Shown here: one piece after another, positions 1 to 8,729 of the stretch
Numbering within the stretch: the first letter of the stretch is position 1
Layout: each line of letters opens with the position of its first letter
Assembly: GCF_021284745.1 (NCBI RefSeq)
Contig: NZ_CP089925.1
Coordinates: forward strand, 1,487,001 to 1,551,000
DNA length: 64,000 nt
From: Lysobacter sp. KIS68-7
GTDB lineage: Bacteria; Pseudomonadota; Gammaproteobacteria; Xanthomonadales; Xanthomonadaceae
Reading direction: 5' to 3'
The notes under the pieces: model-generated
Databases searched by the model: none
What the model was told of the DNA's origin: nothing
What the model saw: only the letters and a program-made list of their open reading frames with translations
Program-made: the position numbers and the translations under genes

Positions 1-1
1 G

Positions 2-1939
2 CCGCCACGCGCGTTCGTGCAGGTGCGGACGATTCCCGCGCAATGGGATCCGCGCGCGCCGGGTGCGAACGACGATAGCTGGCGTTTCTGGTTGCTCGAC
101 AGCCAGATCGATCGGCGCACGGGCGCCGACCACGAATACTTCGACTACGCCTACGAGGCCCGCACCGCTGCGAACCTCGGCGATGCCGGCCGCGTGCAGG
201 TCGAATTCAACCCCGAGTACCAGCAGCTCGTCGTGCATCGCGTCGAACTGCGACGCGACGGCGTGTGGCAGGACCGTCTCGCACCCGATCGCATCACGCT
301 CGCGCGACGCGAGAGCAACTTCGAGAAGGACGTGTCCGACGGACGCGTGACCGCGCTGATCGTGCTCGACGACGTGCGCAAGGACGACGTCGTGCGCGTG
401 TCGTACACGATCACCGGCAGCAATCCGATCCTGGCCGGCCAGTTGTACGACGGCCGCCGCCTGGGCTGGACCAGTCCGATCCTCGATTCCCACCTGCGCG
501 TGCAATACGACCCCGGCACGAAGGTGCGCACGCAGGCCGACAACGGCGCGCAAGCGGCGCAGGTGCGCACGGTGCCCGGCGCGGTGGAAGTCAGCTTCGA
601 CGCCCACGCGCAGCGTCCCGTCGTCGACGAACAGAGTTATCCCGCGTGGTATCGCCCGTTCCCGCGCGTGGAGGTCGGTCCCGACCGCAGCTGGGCGGAC
701 GTGGTGAATTGGGCGTTGCCCCTGTTCCCGGCCGTGCGCACGTTGCCGCCCGACCTCGAAGCACGCATCGCCGAATGGTCGAAGCTGCCCGATCCGACCG
801 CGCGCCTGAACGCCGCGCTGCGCGTCGTGCAGGACGACATCCGCTACTTCGGCGTCGAAATCGGCGACAGCACGCATCGCCCCGCCGATCCGTCGGTCAC
901 GTGGCAACGGCGTTACGGCGACTGCAAGGACAAGGCCTACCTGCTGGCGACGGTGCTCAATCGCATGGGCATCGCCGCGGTGCCCGCGCTGGTGTCGACC
1001 GATCGCGGGCGTGGGGTGCGCGACGACTTGCCCGCGGCCTCGGCGTTCAACCACGCAATCGTGCGCGCGACGATCGACGGCGCGGCGCTGTACGTCGACC
1101 CGACGATCCCGCAGCAGGGCGGCGATCCGCGCGAGGGCGATCTCGTCGACTACGGCGCGGCACTCCCGGTGGCGCCCGGTACGCGCGCACTGGAGACGAT
1201 CACGCCCGTTCGCATGCCCAAGGCCGGCATCACCTCGATCGAACGCTTGCAGCCCTCCGACGACGGCAGCGTGCGGATGGACATCGAGACGACCTTCAGC
1301 GGTGACTCGGCGGACGACATCCGCAGGATGATCGCGCAGGCGCGCATCGACGACCTGCAGCGCCGCAAGGCCGACTATTACCGGCAGCGCTACGGCCCGG
1401 TCGACGTCAACGGCACGATGCAGGTCCGCGACGACCGCGCTTCGAATCGCCTGGCGATCACCGAATCGTACGTGCTGAAGTCGCCCTGGCTCACCGAGAA
1501 CGGCGCGCGCTCGCTCGATGTGTTCGCCGAAGCGCTCGACGAAGCCAGCGCCCTGCCGCCGTCGATGGCGCGCACCGGTCCGCTGGCGATCGGCACGCCG
1601 GGCGAATACCGGCACGAGGTCCACGTGACCCTGCCCGCCGGCTGGAAGTCGCTGCTGGCGAAGGAAAACGAAGCGTTCTCCTCCAGTGCGTTCGGCTACA
1701 CGCGCGAGCTGTCGCCCTCGGCGGAAAAGCTGGACCTGGTGTACGCGCTGCAGGTGAAGCAACGCGAACTCGACGCCACCGCCGCGACCGCGCACCTGGG
1801 CGAATTGCGCCGCATGCGCGACACGCTCGGCGCGCGCCTGCGTTTCGCCGCACCGCCGGTGCGCATCGAATCGCGCGAACGCGATGCGCGACTGAAAGCG
1901 CTGCTGCGCGACGTGATGGACAACGGAGGTTCGAAATGA
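2..1939 (+). CDS. DUF3857/transglutaminase-like exported protein (5' partial)
   Basis: The reading frame is open to the left edge, so the N-terminus, probably with a signal peptide, lies outside the window. The first half resembles DUF3857, a beta-rich domain usually found in front of a transglutaminase-like fold. The papain-like triad is visible as Cys in YGDCKDKAYLL, His in FNHAIV and Asp in LYVDPT. Family knowledge suggests a periplasmic or surface protein; the substrate is unknown. Its stop overlaps the start of the Sel1-repeat gene (ATGA), so the two are probably co-translated. Confidence 0.85.
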   Translation, partial: PPRAFVQVRTIPAQWDPRAPGANDDSWRFWLLDSQIDRRTGADHEYFDYAYEARTAANLGDAGRVQVEFNPEYQQLVVHRVELRRDGVWQDRLAPDRITLARRESNFEKDVSDGRVTALIVLDDVRKDDVVRVSYTITGSNPILAGQLYDGRRLGWTSPILDSHLRVQYDPGTKVRTQADNGAQAAQVRTVPGAVEVSFDAHAQRPVVDEQSYPAWYRPFPRVEVGPDRSWADVVNWALPLFPAVRTLPPDLEARIAEWSKLPDPTARLNAALRVVQDDIRYFGVEIGDSTHRPADPSVTWQRRYGDCKDKAYLLATVLNRMGIAAVPALVSTDRGRGVRDDLPAASAFNHAIVRATIDGAALYVDPTIPQQGGDPREGDLVDYGAALPVAPGTRALETITPVRMPKAGITSIERLQPSDDGSVRMDIETTFSGDSADDIRRMIAQARIDDLQRRKADYYRQRYGPVDVNGTMQVRDDRASNRLAITESYVLKSPWLTENGARSLDVFAEALDEASALPPSMARTGPLAIGTPGEYRHEVHVTLPAGWKSLLAKENEAFSSSAFGYTRELSPSAEKLDLVYALQVKQRELDATAATAHLGELRRMRDTLGARLRFAAPPVRIESRERDARLKALLRDVMDNGGSK

Positions 1940-4218
1940 GGTTGACGCTCCTTGCCACGGCGACGCTGATGCTGGGCCATGTCGCGCACGCAGCGACGCC
2001 TGCGCCGGATGTCGCGACCGATCCGGCCGGCGCGTGGACCGCATTCCTCGACACGGCCGATTTCGAGAAGGTCTATGCGAGCTTCGGCGTGCTGGACAAG
2101 ATCGGATACGGCGGCGCCGGCGTGGATGCGGACGCCTGCAAGGCCAACGCGGCCGCGCTCCGCACTGCGGTGGACGTCGTGCCCGTGAGCATCGTGTTGC
2201 GACGCGCTTCGATGTTGTGCGCCGAAGCCACCCACGACGATGCACTGGCCGAGCGCGAAACGAAGGCCCTGGGTGCGCTCGCAAAGCATGCGCTTGCGTC
2301 CGCCGTCGAATCCGCGAACGCAGCGCCCATCCGCGTCGTGCGCCAGGACGATGCGTACGCGTTGCTGGCCGCGGCTGGCCTGGAGCATCGCTACGAGTAT
2401 TACCAGGACACCACCAACCGCAGCTTCCCGCTGGTGGTGGCCGCGTGGGATCCCGAACGCAAGCTCGAGCGCCATCTGCGTTTCGACTACCTCGACACCG
2501 GCGCGCGCATCACGCGCGAGGGCGAAGGGCACCGCTTCCTGCTGCAACGCGTCGCGCTCGTGCGCGGCATGATGGAAGGCAACGCACAGCAACCTGCGGT
2601 CATCGACCTGCAGGCGAAGGCCGAGGCGAACGACATCGCCGATCCGGCGCGGAAGATTGCGAAATTGCGCGCCGGCACCGCCGCCGGCGGCATCCGCTCG
2701 GCGCAGGCATGGATCGCGTTCTGCCGATCGAAGGATGCGCCGCGGGGATGTGCCGATGGCATGGTCGATGCCTTGCTCCCCTACGCGGAGAAGCAATGGG
2801 CCGAACCGATGGCGCTGCTCGCCTTCGCCTACGACAGCGGACTGGGCGTCAAGCGCGATGCCGCCGCTGCGGACGCATTGCTCGAAGCCGCGGACGCGCG
2901 CTGGGCGCACCACGGCGCGACGCTCGAGTTCGTGGATCTCTGGCTCTCCAAGGACAAGGCTTCGACGCTTCCGCGCGAACTTCGCCAGCGCATCGATCGT
3001 GCCCTTGCCGACGGCAACGAGAACGCGCGGATGATGGTGATGTACGACGAATTCATGCACCGCCAGCGCGACCTGATGAAGCCCTTGCCGGCGGACGATG
3101 TCGCCTTCCTCTCGAGCCCGCAGCAGAACGGCGAGGGGCAGGGCTTCAAGATGCTGGAAGCCTTTGCGAACGTGCGGGGCGACAAGGCCGATGCGCTGCG
3201 CTGGCAGAAGCGCGCGGCGGACGCGGGCTCGCCCGATGCGCAGGCGACATTGGGCTTCGCCATGCTCTACGGCCGCGATGGCGTTGCCAAGGACAAGCCG
3301 GGCGGTGAGCAGATGCTCGAACAGGCGGCCATTGGTGGCAACACCGAGGCGGCCCAGCACCTGGCCGACGAGGCCATCGGTCGACGCGAGTACGCGCTCG
3401 CGGAAAAATTCATCGCAGCGCCGGCGTCCTTCGGCGACCGCAGTGCGGTGATGACGCTTGCCTCGTTGTACGAATACGCGCGCCCCGGCGTCAGTGAAGG
3501 GCCCGAGGCAGCGATCCGCATCTATCAATCCCTGGCCGACACCGGGGACGCCTACGGCCGCCGGCGCCTCGCCGACATGGCGTTCGCGGGCCGCGGCATG
3601 CCGAAGGACAGCGAAAAGGCAAGGAAGTGGCTGCTCCAGGATGCGGAAACCGGCGACGCCTGGTCCGAAGCACGCCTGTCGCGCGCCTACCTGGGCGGGG
3701 AATTCGGTGCCGTCGACGAGCGTGAAGGCATGCGCTGGGGCGAACGCTCAGTGGAGCACGATGTCACCGTCGGCGCGTCCACTTATGGCCACTGGCTGTA
3801 CTACACGAAGGCGACGCCCGATGCGCGCGGCAAGGCGATCGGCATGTGGCGCAAGGCCGTGGCGCACCGCGACGCGGATGCCGCGAACAACCTTGCCTGG
3901 GTGCGTTGCACGTCGAGGTTCGACGACGAGCGTGATCCGAAGGAAGGTTTGAAGGCGCTCGCCGTGATGGGGACCAACACCGATGATCTCGATCCCGCGG
4001 AGATCGACACGGCGGCCGCCTGCCAGGCGGCGAACGGACAATTCGACCAGGCAAAGAAGTTGCAGGCGGTGGCGATGCAATCGCTTGCGCGCAACATCTC
4101 GCGCAAGGATCCGCCCGGCGTCGTCGCGGAGGATGACGACTACAAGGACTACGGCAGCCGACTGGCCTTGTATTCGAGCGGCAAGGCTTATCGCGAGCCG
4201 GAGACGAAGCGCGATTGA
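1936..4218 (+). CDS. Exported Sel1-repeat (TPR-like) protein
   Basis: This 760-residue protein has an N-terminal signal peptide of about 20 residues ending AHA-A. Sel1-like helical repeats are recognisable near residues 288-320, 432-465, 538-572 and 574-608, with the usual pattern of AxxxLGxxYxxGxGVxxDxxxAxxxLxxAA. Such repeats act as protein-binding scaffolds, here presumably in the periplasm. It starts inside the stop of the transglutaminase-like gene, so the two may work together. Its last 31 bp overlap the 3' end of the convergent GNAT gene. No catalytic motif is visible and the binding partner cannot be named. Confidence 0.8.
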   Translation: MRLTLLATATLMLGHVAHAATPAPDVATDPAGAWTAFLDTADFEKVYASFGVLDKIGYGGAGVDADACKANAAALRTAVDVVPVSIVLRRASMLCAEATHDDALAERETKALGALAKHALASAVESANAAPIRVVRQDDAYALLAAAGLEHRYEYYQDTTNRSFPLVVAAWDPERKLERHLRFDYLDTGARITREGEGHRFLLQRVALVRGMMEGNAQQPAVIDLQAKAEANDIADPARKIAKLRAGTAAGGIRSAQAWIAFCRSKDAPRGCADGMVDALLPYAEKQWAEPMALLAFAYDSGLGVKRDAAAADALLEAADARWAHHGATLEFVDLWLSKDKASTLPRELRQRIDRALADGNENARMMVMYDEFMHRQRDLMKPLPADDVAFLSSPQQNGEGQGFKMLEAFANVRGDKADALRWQKRAADAGSPDAQATLGFAMLYGRDGVAKDKPGGEQMLEQAAIGGNTEAAQHLADEAIGRREYALAEKFIAAPASFGDRSAVMTLASLYEYARPGVSEGPEAAIRIYQSLADTGDAYGRRRLADMAFAGRGMPKDSEKARKWLLQDAETGDAWSEARLSRAYLGGEFGAVDEREGMRWGERSVEHDVTVGASTYGHWLYYTKATPDARGKAIGMWRKAVAHRDADAANNLAWVRCTSRFDDERDPKEGLKALAVMGTNTDDLDPAEIDTAAACQAANGQFDQAKKLQAVAMQSLARNISRKDPPGVVAEDDDYKDYGSRLALYSSGKAYREPETKRD

Positions 4219-4664
4219 TCGTCCGGGTGGCGCGCGAAGCCCAGGCGCGCCAGGACCCGTTCGGATGCGTGGTTCCCGGGGTCGACGTCTGCTTCGAACC
4301 GGGTCACGCCCAACACGCGCGTCGCCCACGCCATCGCCTGCGCCGCCGCCTCCGTCGCGAAACCCTGCCCGCGCTGCGCCGGATGCAGCGCATATCCGAT
4401 CTCCGCGCACCGACCGCGCAGGTCGATGTGGTGCAAGGTGCAGGTCCCGATCGCATCGTCGTTGCGACGCGTCGTGACGATCCAGTCGATCCGGTCGCCT
4501 TGCGCGAGGAATTCGACGCACTCGGCGAGATAGCCCGCGGGATCGGCGACCACGCCTTCCAGCAACGCGGCATCGCCCTCGCGCGGCGCGCGCAGGCGCG
4601 TGCGACGGCCCGTGAGTTCGGGAAACCCTGGCAGCGCTTTCATCGAATACGTATGCAGTGGCAT
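4188..4664 (-). CDS. GNAT family N-acetyltransferase
   Basis: About 158 residues form a complete GNAT fold of the RimJ/RimL-like type. ELTGRRTRLRAPREGD is the usual first strand. EIGYALHPAQRGQGFATEA carries the acetyl-CoA binding Q/RxxGxG/A loop. NHASERVLARLGF is the last helix. Such enzymes move acetyl from acetyl-CoA to an amine, but the substrate cannot be told from sequence. An alternative Met lies at 4643. The gene diverges from pyk and runs tail-to-tail into the Sel1-repeat gene, overlapping its last 31 bp. Confidence 0.8.
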   Translation of the reverse strand: MPLHTYSMKALPGFPELTGRRTRLRAPREGDAALLEGVVADPAGYLAECVEFLAQGDRIDWIVTTRRNDDAIGTCTLHHIDLRGRCAEIGYALHPAQRGQGFATEAAAQAMAWATRVLGVTRFEADVDPGNHASERVLARLGFARHPDDQSRFVSGSR

Positions 4665-4714
4665 GGCCGCTTCGCCGGCCTGTGGTAGAACAGACCGATC
4701 CCGAGCACTTTGCC

Positions 4715-6193
4715 ATGACCAACCCAACGCATCCGCAACGCCGCCGCACCCGCATCGTCGCCACCCTCGGCCCCGCCACCGATCCGCCGGGCGTGCTCGA
4801 CGCGCTGTTGCAGGCGGGGGTGGACGTGGTGCGCCTGAACTTCTCGCACGGCGATCCCGCCGGGCAGCAGGCGCGCGCGCTCGCGGTGCGCGAAGCCGCC
4901 GCACGCCTGGGCGTGGAGGTCGGCATCCTCGCGGACCTGCCGGGCCCGAAGCTGCGCATCGAAAAGTTCGCCGACGGCCGCGTGCAACTGAAGGCCGGCG
5001 ATCGCTTCGACCTGGTCGCGCGCGCCGACGCCGCACCGGGCACCGTGCGCGAAGTCGGCATCAGCTACCTCGGCCTGCCTTCGGACGTGAAGCCGGGCGA
5101 CACGCTGTTGCTCGACGACGGCCTGATGCAGTTGCGCGTGGAATCGGTCGAAGGCGACCGCATCGCGACGACCGTGCTCAACGACGGTGCGCTCTCCGAT
5201 CGCAAGGGCCTGAACCGGCTCGGCGGCGGTTTGTCGCTGGGCGCGCTGACCGATCGCGACCGCGAACTCATCCGCGTCGCCGCCGAGCTCGACGTCGATT
5301 TCATCGCCGTCTCCTTCTGCCGCAATGCCGCCGACATGGAAGAAGCGCGCGCACTCGCGCGTGCCGCCGGCAGCGACGCCGCACTCGTGTCGAAGATCGA
5401 ACGCGCCGAAGCCATCGAGAACCTCGGCGAAATCGTCGATGCGAGCGACGTGGTGATGGTGGCGCGCGGCGACCTGGGCGTGGAGATCGGCGACGCCGAA
5501 TTGCCCGGCCTGCAGAAGAAGATCATCCGCGAGTCGCTGTTGCGCAACAAAGTGGTGATCACCGCCACGCAGATGCTGCAGTCGATGGTCGACAACCCCA
5601 TCCCGACGCGCGCCGAAGTCCTCGACGTCGCCAACGCGGTGATCGACGGCACCGACGCGGTGATGCTCTCGCAGGAAACCGCCGCGGGCAGTTATCCCGT
5701 GCGCGCGGTGGAAGCGATGGCGCGCATCTGCCTGGGCGCCGAGCGCCAGTTCGAGATGGACACCGATTTCGAGAAGGCGCCGCGCAACCTGGAACGCGTG
5801 GACCAGGCGATCGCGATGGCCTCGATGTTCCTCTCCGAGCACATCGGCGTGCGCGCGATCATCGCGATGACCGAATCCGGCGGCACCGCGCGCTTCCTGT
5901 CGCGCTTCCGCTCCTCGGTGCCGATCTATGGCCTGTCGCGCTACGCCGGCGCGCGCCGGCGCATGGCGCTGATGCGCGATGTGTTCCCGATCGACTTCGA
6001 CAGCCGCGGCCTGGCCGCGCGCGATGCGGCGCGCGAAGCCCTCAAGGTGCTCCACGCCAAGCAATGCCTGGACGTCGGCGACCGCGTCATGTTCACCAGC
6101 GGCGACCACATGGAGCACCACGGCGCGACCAACACCCTGCGCATCCTCCAGGTCGGGCCGGAAGGGCGTGCCGAGGGCCTGGGCGATCTCTGA
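4715..6193 (+). CDS. pyk: Pyruvate kinase
   Basis: This 492-residue enzyme converts phosphoenolpyruvate and ADP to pyruvate and ATP, the last step of glycolysis. Diagnostic stretches are RTRIVATLGPATD at the N-terminus, NFSHGD, LPGPKLRIEKF, SKIERAEAI with the catalytic Lys, MVARGDLGVEI and ATQMLQSM. The regulatory C-terminal domain is present, so length is normal. An upstream in-frame ATG at 4658 would add 19 unrelated residues; 4715 is preferred because homologous sequence begins there. Class I aldolase lies 1.5 kb downstream, so lower-glycolysis genes cluster loosely here. Confidence 0.96.
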   Translation: MTNPTHPQRRRTRIVATLGPATDPPGVLDALLQAGVDVVRLNFSHGDPAGQQARALAVREAAARLGVEVGILADLPGPKLRIEKFADGRVQLKAGDRFDLVARADAAPGTVREVGISYLGLPSDVKPGDTLLLDDGLMQLRVESVEGDRIATTVLNDGALSDRKGLNRLGGGLSLGALTDRDRELIRVAAELDVDFIAVSFCRNAADMEEARALARAAGSDAALVSKIERAEAIENLGEIVDASDVVMVARGDLGVEIGDAELPGLQKKIIRESLLRNKVVITATQMLQSMVDNPIPTRAEVLDVANAVIDGTDAVMLSQETAAGSYPVRAVEAMARICLGAERQFEMDTDFEKAPRNLERVDQAIAMASMFLSEHIGVRAIIAMTESGGTARFLSRFRSSVPIYGLSRYAGARRRMALMRDVFPIDFDSRGLAARDAAREALKVLHAKQCLDVGDRVMFTSGDHMEHHGATNTLRILQVGPEGRAEGLGDL

Positions 6194-6308
6194 ATTGGCC
6201 CCTGCCTGACCTGCGCGAAACTGCCGACAAGCGGCCGTTGATCGCCACGCGTGCCGGTGCTATTCCGGCATTGCGATTTCTCCGCGCCCACGGCGCGAGG
6301 AGGGCGAC

Positions 6309-6905
6309 ATGCGATCCCTGCGATCCGGCCTGTGCGCAATGGGCTGGGCCTTGCTGTGCGTGCTCGCGTTCGCGCCGCACGCGCAGGCAGGCCAAGGCAT
6401 CACCGTGGTGAACGAAGGTGGCATCAAGGACAAGTGGATGCTCGCCGAAGGCGTGCCCCTGGCCGTGCCGCAATACCCGCCGCAATTCGTGCGTCGCCAC
6501 GACACGGTCTGCATCGGCCTGGGCTACCTGCTCAATCCCGACGGCACGACCTCGGACTTCGCGTTGGTGAAAGCCTGGACCAGCGCAGGCACGTCGGAAC
6601 CGGAAGAGGGGTACTGGGGCAGCTTCGCCGAATCGGCGGCTTCCGCCCTCAAGCAATGGCGCTTCAAGCCGCGCCCCGAAGTCGCGCAGGCCCAACCCGT
6701 CTACACGATCGCCACGTTCGTGTTCGGCGGCACGGGAGCGGCGAACGAGTTCCGCTCCCGCTGCGCCGTGCCCAAGCTCGCCCTGCGCCTGCGCGAGCTG
6801 CGCGCCACCAAGGACCGGCGCGTGACGACCAACATCCTCGACCGGCTCGACCTCGAGGACGTCGCCGCGACCAACGCCGCCGACACGCGACGCCCGATGA
6901 ACTGA
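6309..6905 (+). CDS. Exported TonB C-terminal-like protein, copy 1
   Basis: This 198-residue protein has a signal peptide (about residues 1-28, ending QAG) and a short domain like the C-terminus of TonB, recognised by LNPDGTTSDFALVKAW and ALKQWRFKPRPEV. It lacks TonB's N-terminal anchor and proline-rich linker, so it is predicted to be soluble and periplasmic rather than an energy transducer. VVNEGGIKDKWMLAEGV just after the signal peptide recurs almost unchanged in the next gene. The function is unknown. Confidence 0.75.
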   Translation: MRSLRSGLCAMGWALLCVLAFAPHAQAGQGITVVNEGGIKDKWMLAEGVPLAVPQYPPQFVRRHDTVCIGLGYLLNPDGTTSDFALVKAWTSAGTSEPEEGYWGSFAESAASALKQWRFKPRPEVAQAQPVYTIATFVFGGTGAANEFRSRCAVPKLALRLRELRATKDRRVTTNILDRLDLEDVAATNAADTRRPMN

Positions 6906-6938
6906 CGCGTGGCCCATGCGGCCCGGCCGGTTCGGCGC

Positions 6939-6944
6939 TAGGAT
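6939..6944 (+). promoter_or_regulatory. Candidate -10 box before TonB-like copy 2
   Basis: TAGGAT lies 39 bp upstream of the second TonB-like gene, in the short gap between the paralogues. It resembles a sigma-70 -10 hexamer in an otherwise GC-rich stretch. A strong ribosome-binding site (AAGGGGAG) follows. It suggests that copy 2 has its own promoter. No convincing -35 box is seen. Confidence 0.35.
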
Positions 6945-6982
6945 CGGCCGGTCGCCAAACCACGTCTCCAAAGGGGAGTCCC

Positions 6983-7594
6983 ATGTCGCGTCGCAATGCC
7001 CGCAGTGCCCTCGTCGCCTTGTCGCTGTGCTGCCTCGCCCTGGGTGCGCACGCCGCCGATCGCAGTCGCGTCGTCAACGAAGGTGGCATCCGCGACCAGT
7101 GGATGCTCGCCGACGGCGTCAAGCTCGCGGCGCCCGGGTTCACGCCCGAAATGAAGGACGCCGGCAACAGCGTCTGCGTCGCGATCGGCTATTCGATCAG
7201 CCCCGAAGGCAAGACCGGCGATTTCACGGTGCTCAGGACCTGGACCAGCCAGCAGGGCAAGATCCCCGAGGGTTACTACGACCAGTACACGGCCTCCGCC
7301 GCCGGTGCGCTGTCGCAGTGGGCGTTCAAGCCGCGCCCGGAAGTCGAAAAGGCCCAGCGCACCGTCACCGTCGCCACGATGACGTTCGTCGGCAAGGACG
7401 CCATGGACCGCTCGGCGCTCGCCAGCAATTGCAAGATCGCCGACCTGGCGGCCGCGCTCCAGGAGGCCGGCCACAAGAACGTCGACCGCGACCAGCTGCG
7501 CCGCGAGCTGGAGCGCTCCAACCGGGCGTCGACCGCCAATAACTCCATGATCTCGAACCCGGCCCAGTCCCTCAGCAGCAGCCCGGTCCGCTGA
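6983..7594 (+). CDS. Exported TonB C-terminal-like protein, copy 2
   Basis: This 203-residue paralogue of the preceding gene has a signal peptide ending AHA-A. It keeps the shared block VVNEGGIRDQWMLADGV and the TonB-C signature ALSQWAFKPRPEV. Its C-terminal tail (about residues 155-203) is Ser/Asn-rich and unlike copy 1. The start is fixed by AAGGGGAG about 7 bases upstream. It is probably a soluble periplasmic protein of unknown role that arose by tandem duplication. Confidence 0.75.
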   Translation: MSRRNARSALVALSLCCLALGAHAADRSRVVNEGGIRDQWMLADGVKLAAPGFTPEMKDAGNSVCVAIGYSISPEGKTGDFTVLRTWTSQQGKIPEGYYDQYTASAAGALSQWAFKPRPEVEKAQRTVTVATMTFVGKDAMDRSALASNCKIADLAAALQEAGHKNVDRDQLRRELERSNRASTANNSMISNPAQSLSSSPVR

Positions 7595-7618
7595 CCGGCC
7601 TGGGGGCGTGACGGGGCG

Positions 7619-7639
7619 AGGGCGGTATAATTCCGCCCT
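7619..7639 (+). promoter_or_regulatory. fba promoter: TATAAT inside an inverted repeat
   Basis: A perfect consensus -10 box, TATAAT (7626-7631), sits in the loop of a 7-bp inverted repeat, AGGGCGG (7619-7625) and CCGCCCT (7633-7639). Transcription would start near 7638, giving a leader of about 25 nt before the aldolase ATG. No good -35 hexamer is seen at normal spacing. The palindrome could be an operator. Confidence 0.6.
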
Positions 7640-7663
7640 TTCCCCACGCCCTTCAGGACGCCA

Positions 7664-8674
7664 ATGAGCATCGAACAGCTTGCCGAAACCGCCCAGGCCA
7701 TGGTCGCCGCGGGCAAGGGCATCATCGCGATCGACGAATCCACCGCCACCATCGCCAAGCGCTTCCAGGGCGTGGGCGTCGAGAACTCGGAAGAGAACCG
7801 TCGCGCCTATCGCGAAATGCTGCTGACCACGCCCCGCCTCGGCGAGCACATCTCCGGCGCCATCCTTTTCGACGAAACCCTCCGCCAGTCCACCAAGGCC
7901 GGCGTGCCCTTCACCAAGGTCATGATGGAGAACGGGATCATCCCGGGCATCAAGGTCGACAAGGGCACCTTCCCGCTCGCCGGCTTCCAGGGCGAAGTCG
8001 TCACCGAGGGCCTCGATGGCCTGCGCGCGCGCCTGGAGGAGTACTACAAGCTCGGCGCCCGCTTCGCGAAGTGGCGCGCGGTGATCAACATCGGCGAAGA
8101 CATCCCGTCGGGCACCTGCATCGAAGCCAACTCGCACGCGCTGGCGCGCTACGCCGCGCTGTGCCAGGAACAGGGCCTGGTGCCGATGGTGGAGCCGGAA
8201 GTGATCATGGACGGCGACCACGACATCCAGACCTGCTACGAAGTCACCGAAGTCGTGCTGCGTTCGCTGTTCGACGCGCTGTACAACCAGAACGTCATGC
8301 TCGAGGGCACCATCCTGAAGGCCTCGATGGTCGTGCCGGGCAAGACCAGCGGCGAGCGCGTATCCGTTGAAGACGTCGCCGAGAACACCCTGATGTGCCT
8401 GAAGACCGCCGTGCCGGCGATCCTGCCGGGCATCGTGTTCCTCTCCGGCGGCCAGAGCGACGAAGACGCCACCGCGCACCTGGACGCGATGAACCGCATG
8501 GGCCCGCACCCGTGGCCGCTGTCGTTCTCCTACGGCCGCGCCATGCAGTCGGCCGCGCTGAAGATCTGGGGCCAGGACATCGTGGCCAACATCGCCAAGG
8601 CGCAGCAGATGGTGTTCGAGCGTGCGCGCGACAACGGCCTCGCCGCGCTGGGCCAGTGGAAGAAGGCGGCGTAA
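7664..8674 (+). CDS. fba: Class I fructose-bisphosphate aldolase
   Basis: This 336-residue enzyme reversibly cleaves fructose 1,6-bisphosphate into glyceraldehyde 3-phosphate and dihydroxyacetone phosphate through a Schiff base. Class I signatures are GKGIIAIDEST at the N-terminus, VPMVEPEVIMDGDHD, and LEGTILKASMVVPG, which holds the Schiff-base Lys. FLSGGQSDEDATAHL is the phosphate-binding segment. It has none of the metal-binding motifs of class II aldolases, which are more common in bacteria. It is preceded by a consensus -10 box and followed by a clear terminator, so it is probably monocistronic. Confidence 0.96.
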   Translation: MSIEQLAETAQAMVAAGKGIIAIDESTATIAKRFQGVGVENSEENRRAYREMLLTTPRLGEHISGAILFDETLRQSTKAGVPFTKVMMENGIIPGIKVDKGTFPLAGFQGEVVTEGLDGLRARLEEYYKLGARFAKWRAVINIGEDIPSGTCIEANSHALARYAALCQEQGLVPMVEPEVIMDGDHDIQTCYEVTEVVLRSLFDALYNQNVMLEGTILKASMVVPGKTSGERVSVEDVAENTLMCLKTAVPAILPGIVFLSGGQSDEDATAHLDAMNRMGPHPWPLSFSYGRAMQSAALKIWGQDIVANIAKAQQMVFERARDNGLAALGQWKKAA

Positions 8675-8698
8675 GTTTCGCTGCGGATCGTTCGACGG

Positions 8699-8725
8699 AA
8701 ACGCCGGCCTCGTGCCGGCGTTTTT
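8699..8725 (+). terminator. Intrinsic terminator after fba
   Basis: A GC-rich hairpin has arms at 8699-8708 and 8714-8723 (AAACGCCGGC and its complement) with a 5-nt loop, and runs into a T tract (8721-8725). It begins 24 bp after the aldolase stop. The convergent membrane-protein gene ends at 8730, so the hairpin may also stop transcription from that side. Confidence 0.88.
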
Positions 8726-8729
8726 CGTT

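Noticed and set aside
1696-3528. A 610-codon minus-strand open frame opposite the Sel1-repeat gene
   Set aside because: It has no domain, no plausible start and the composition of a shadow frame.
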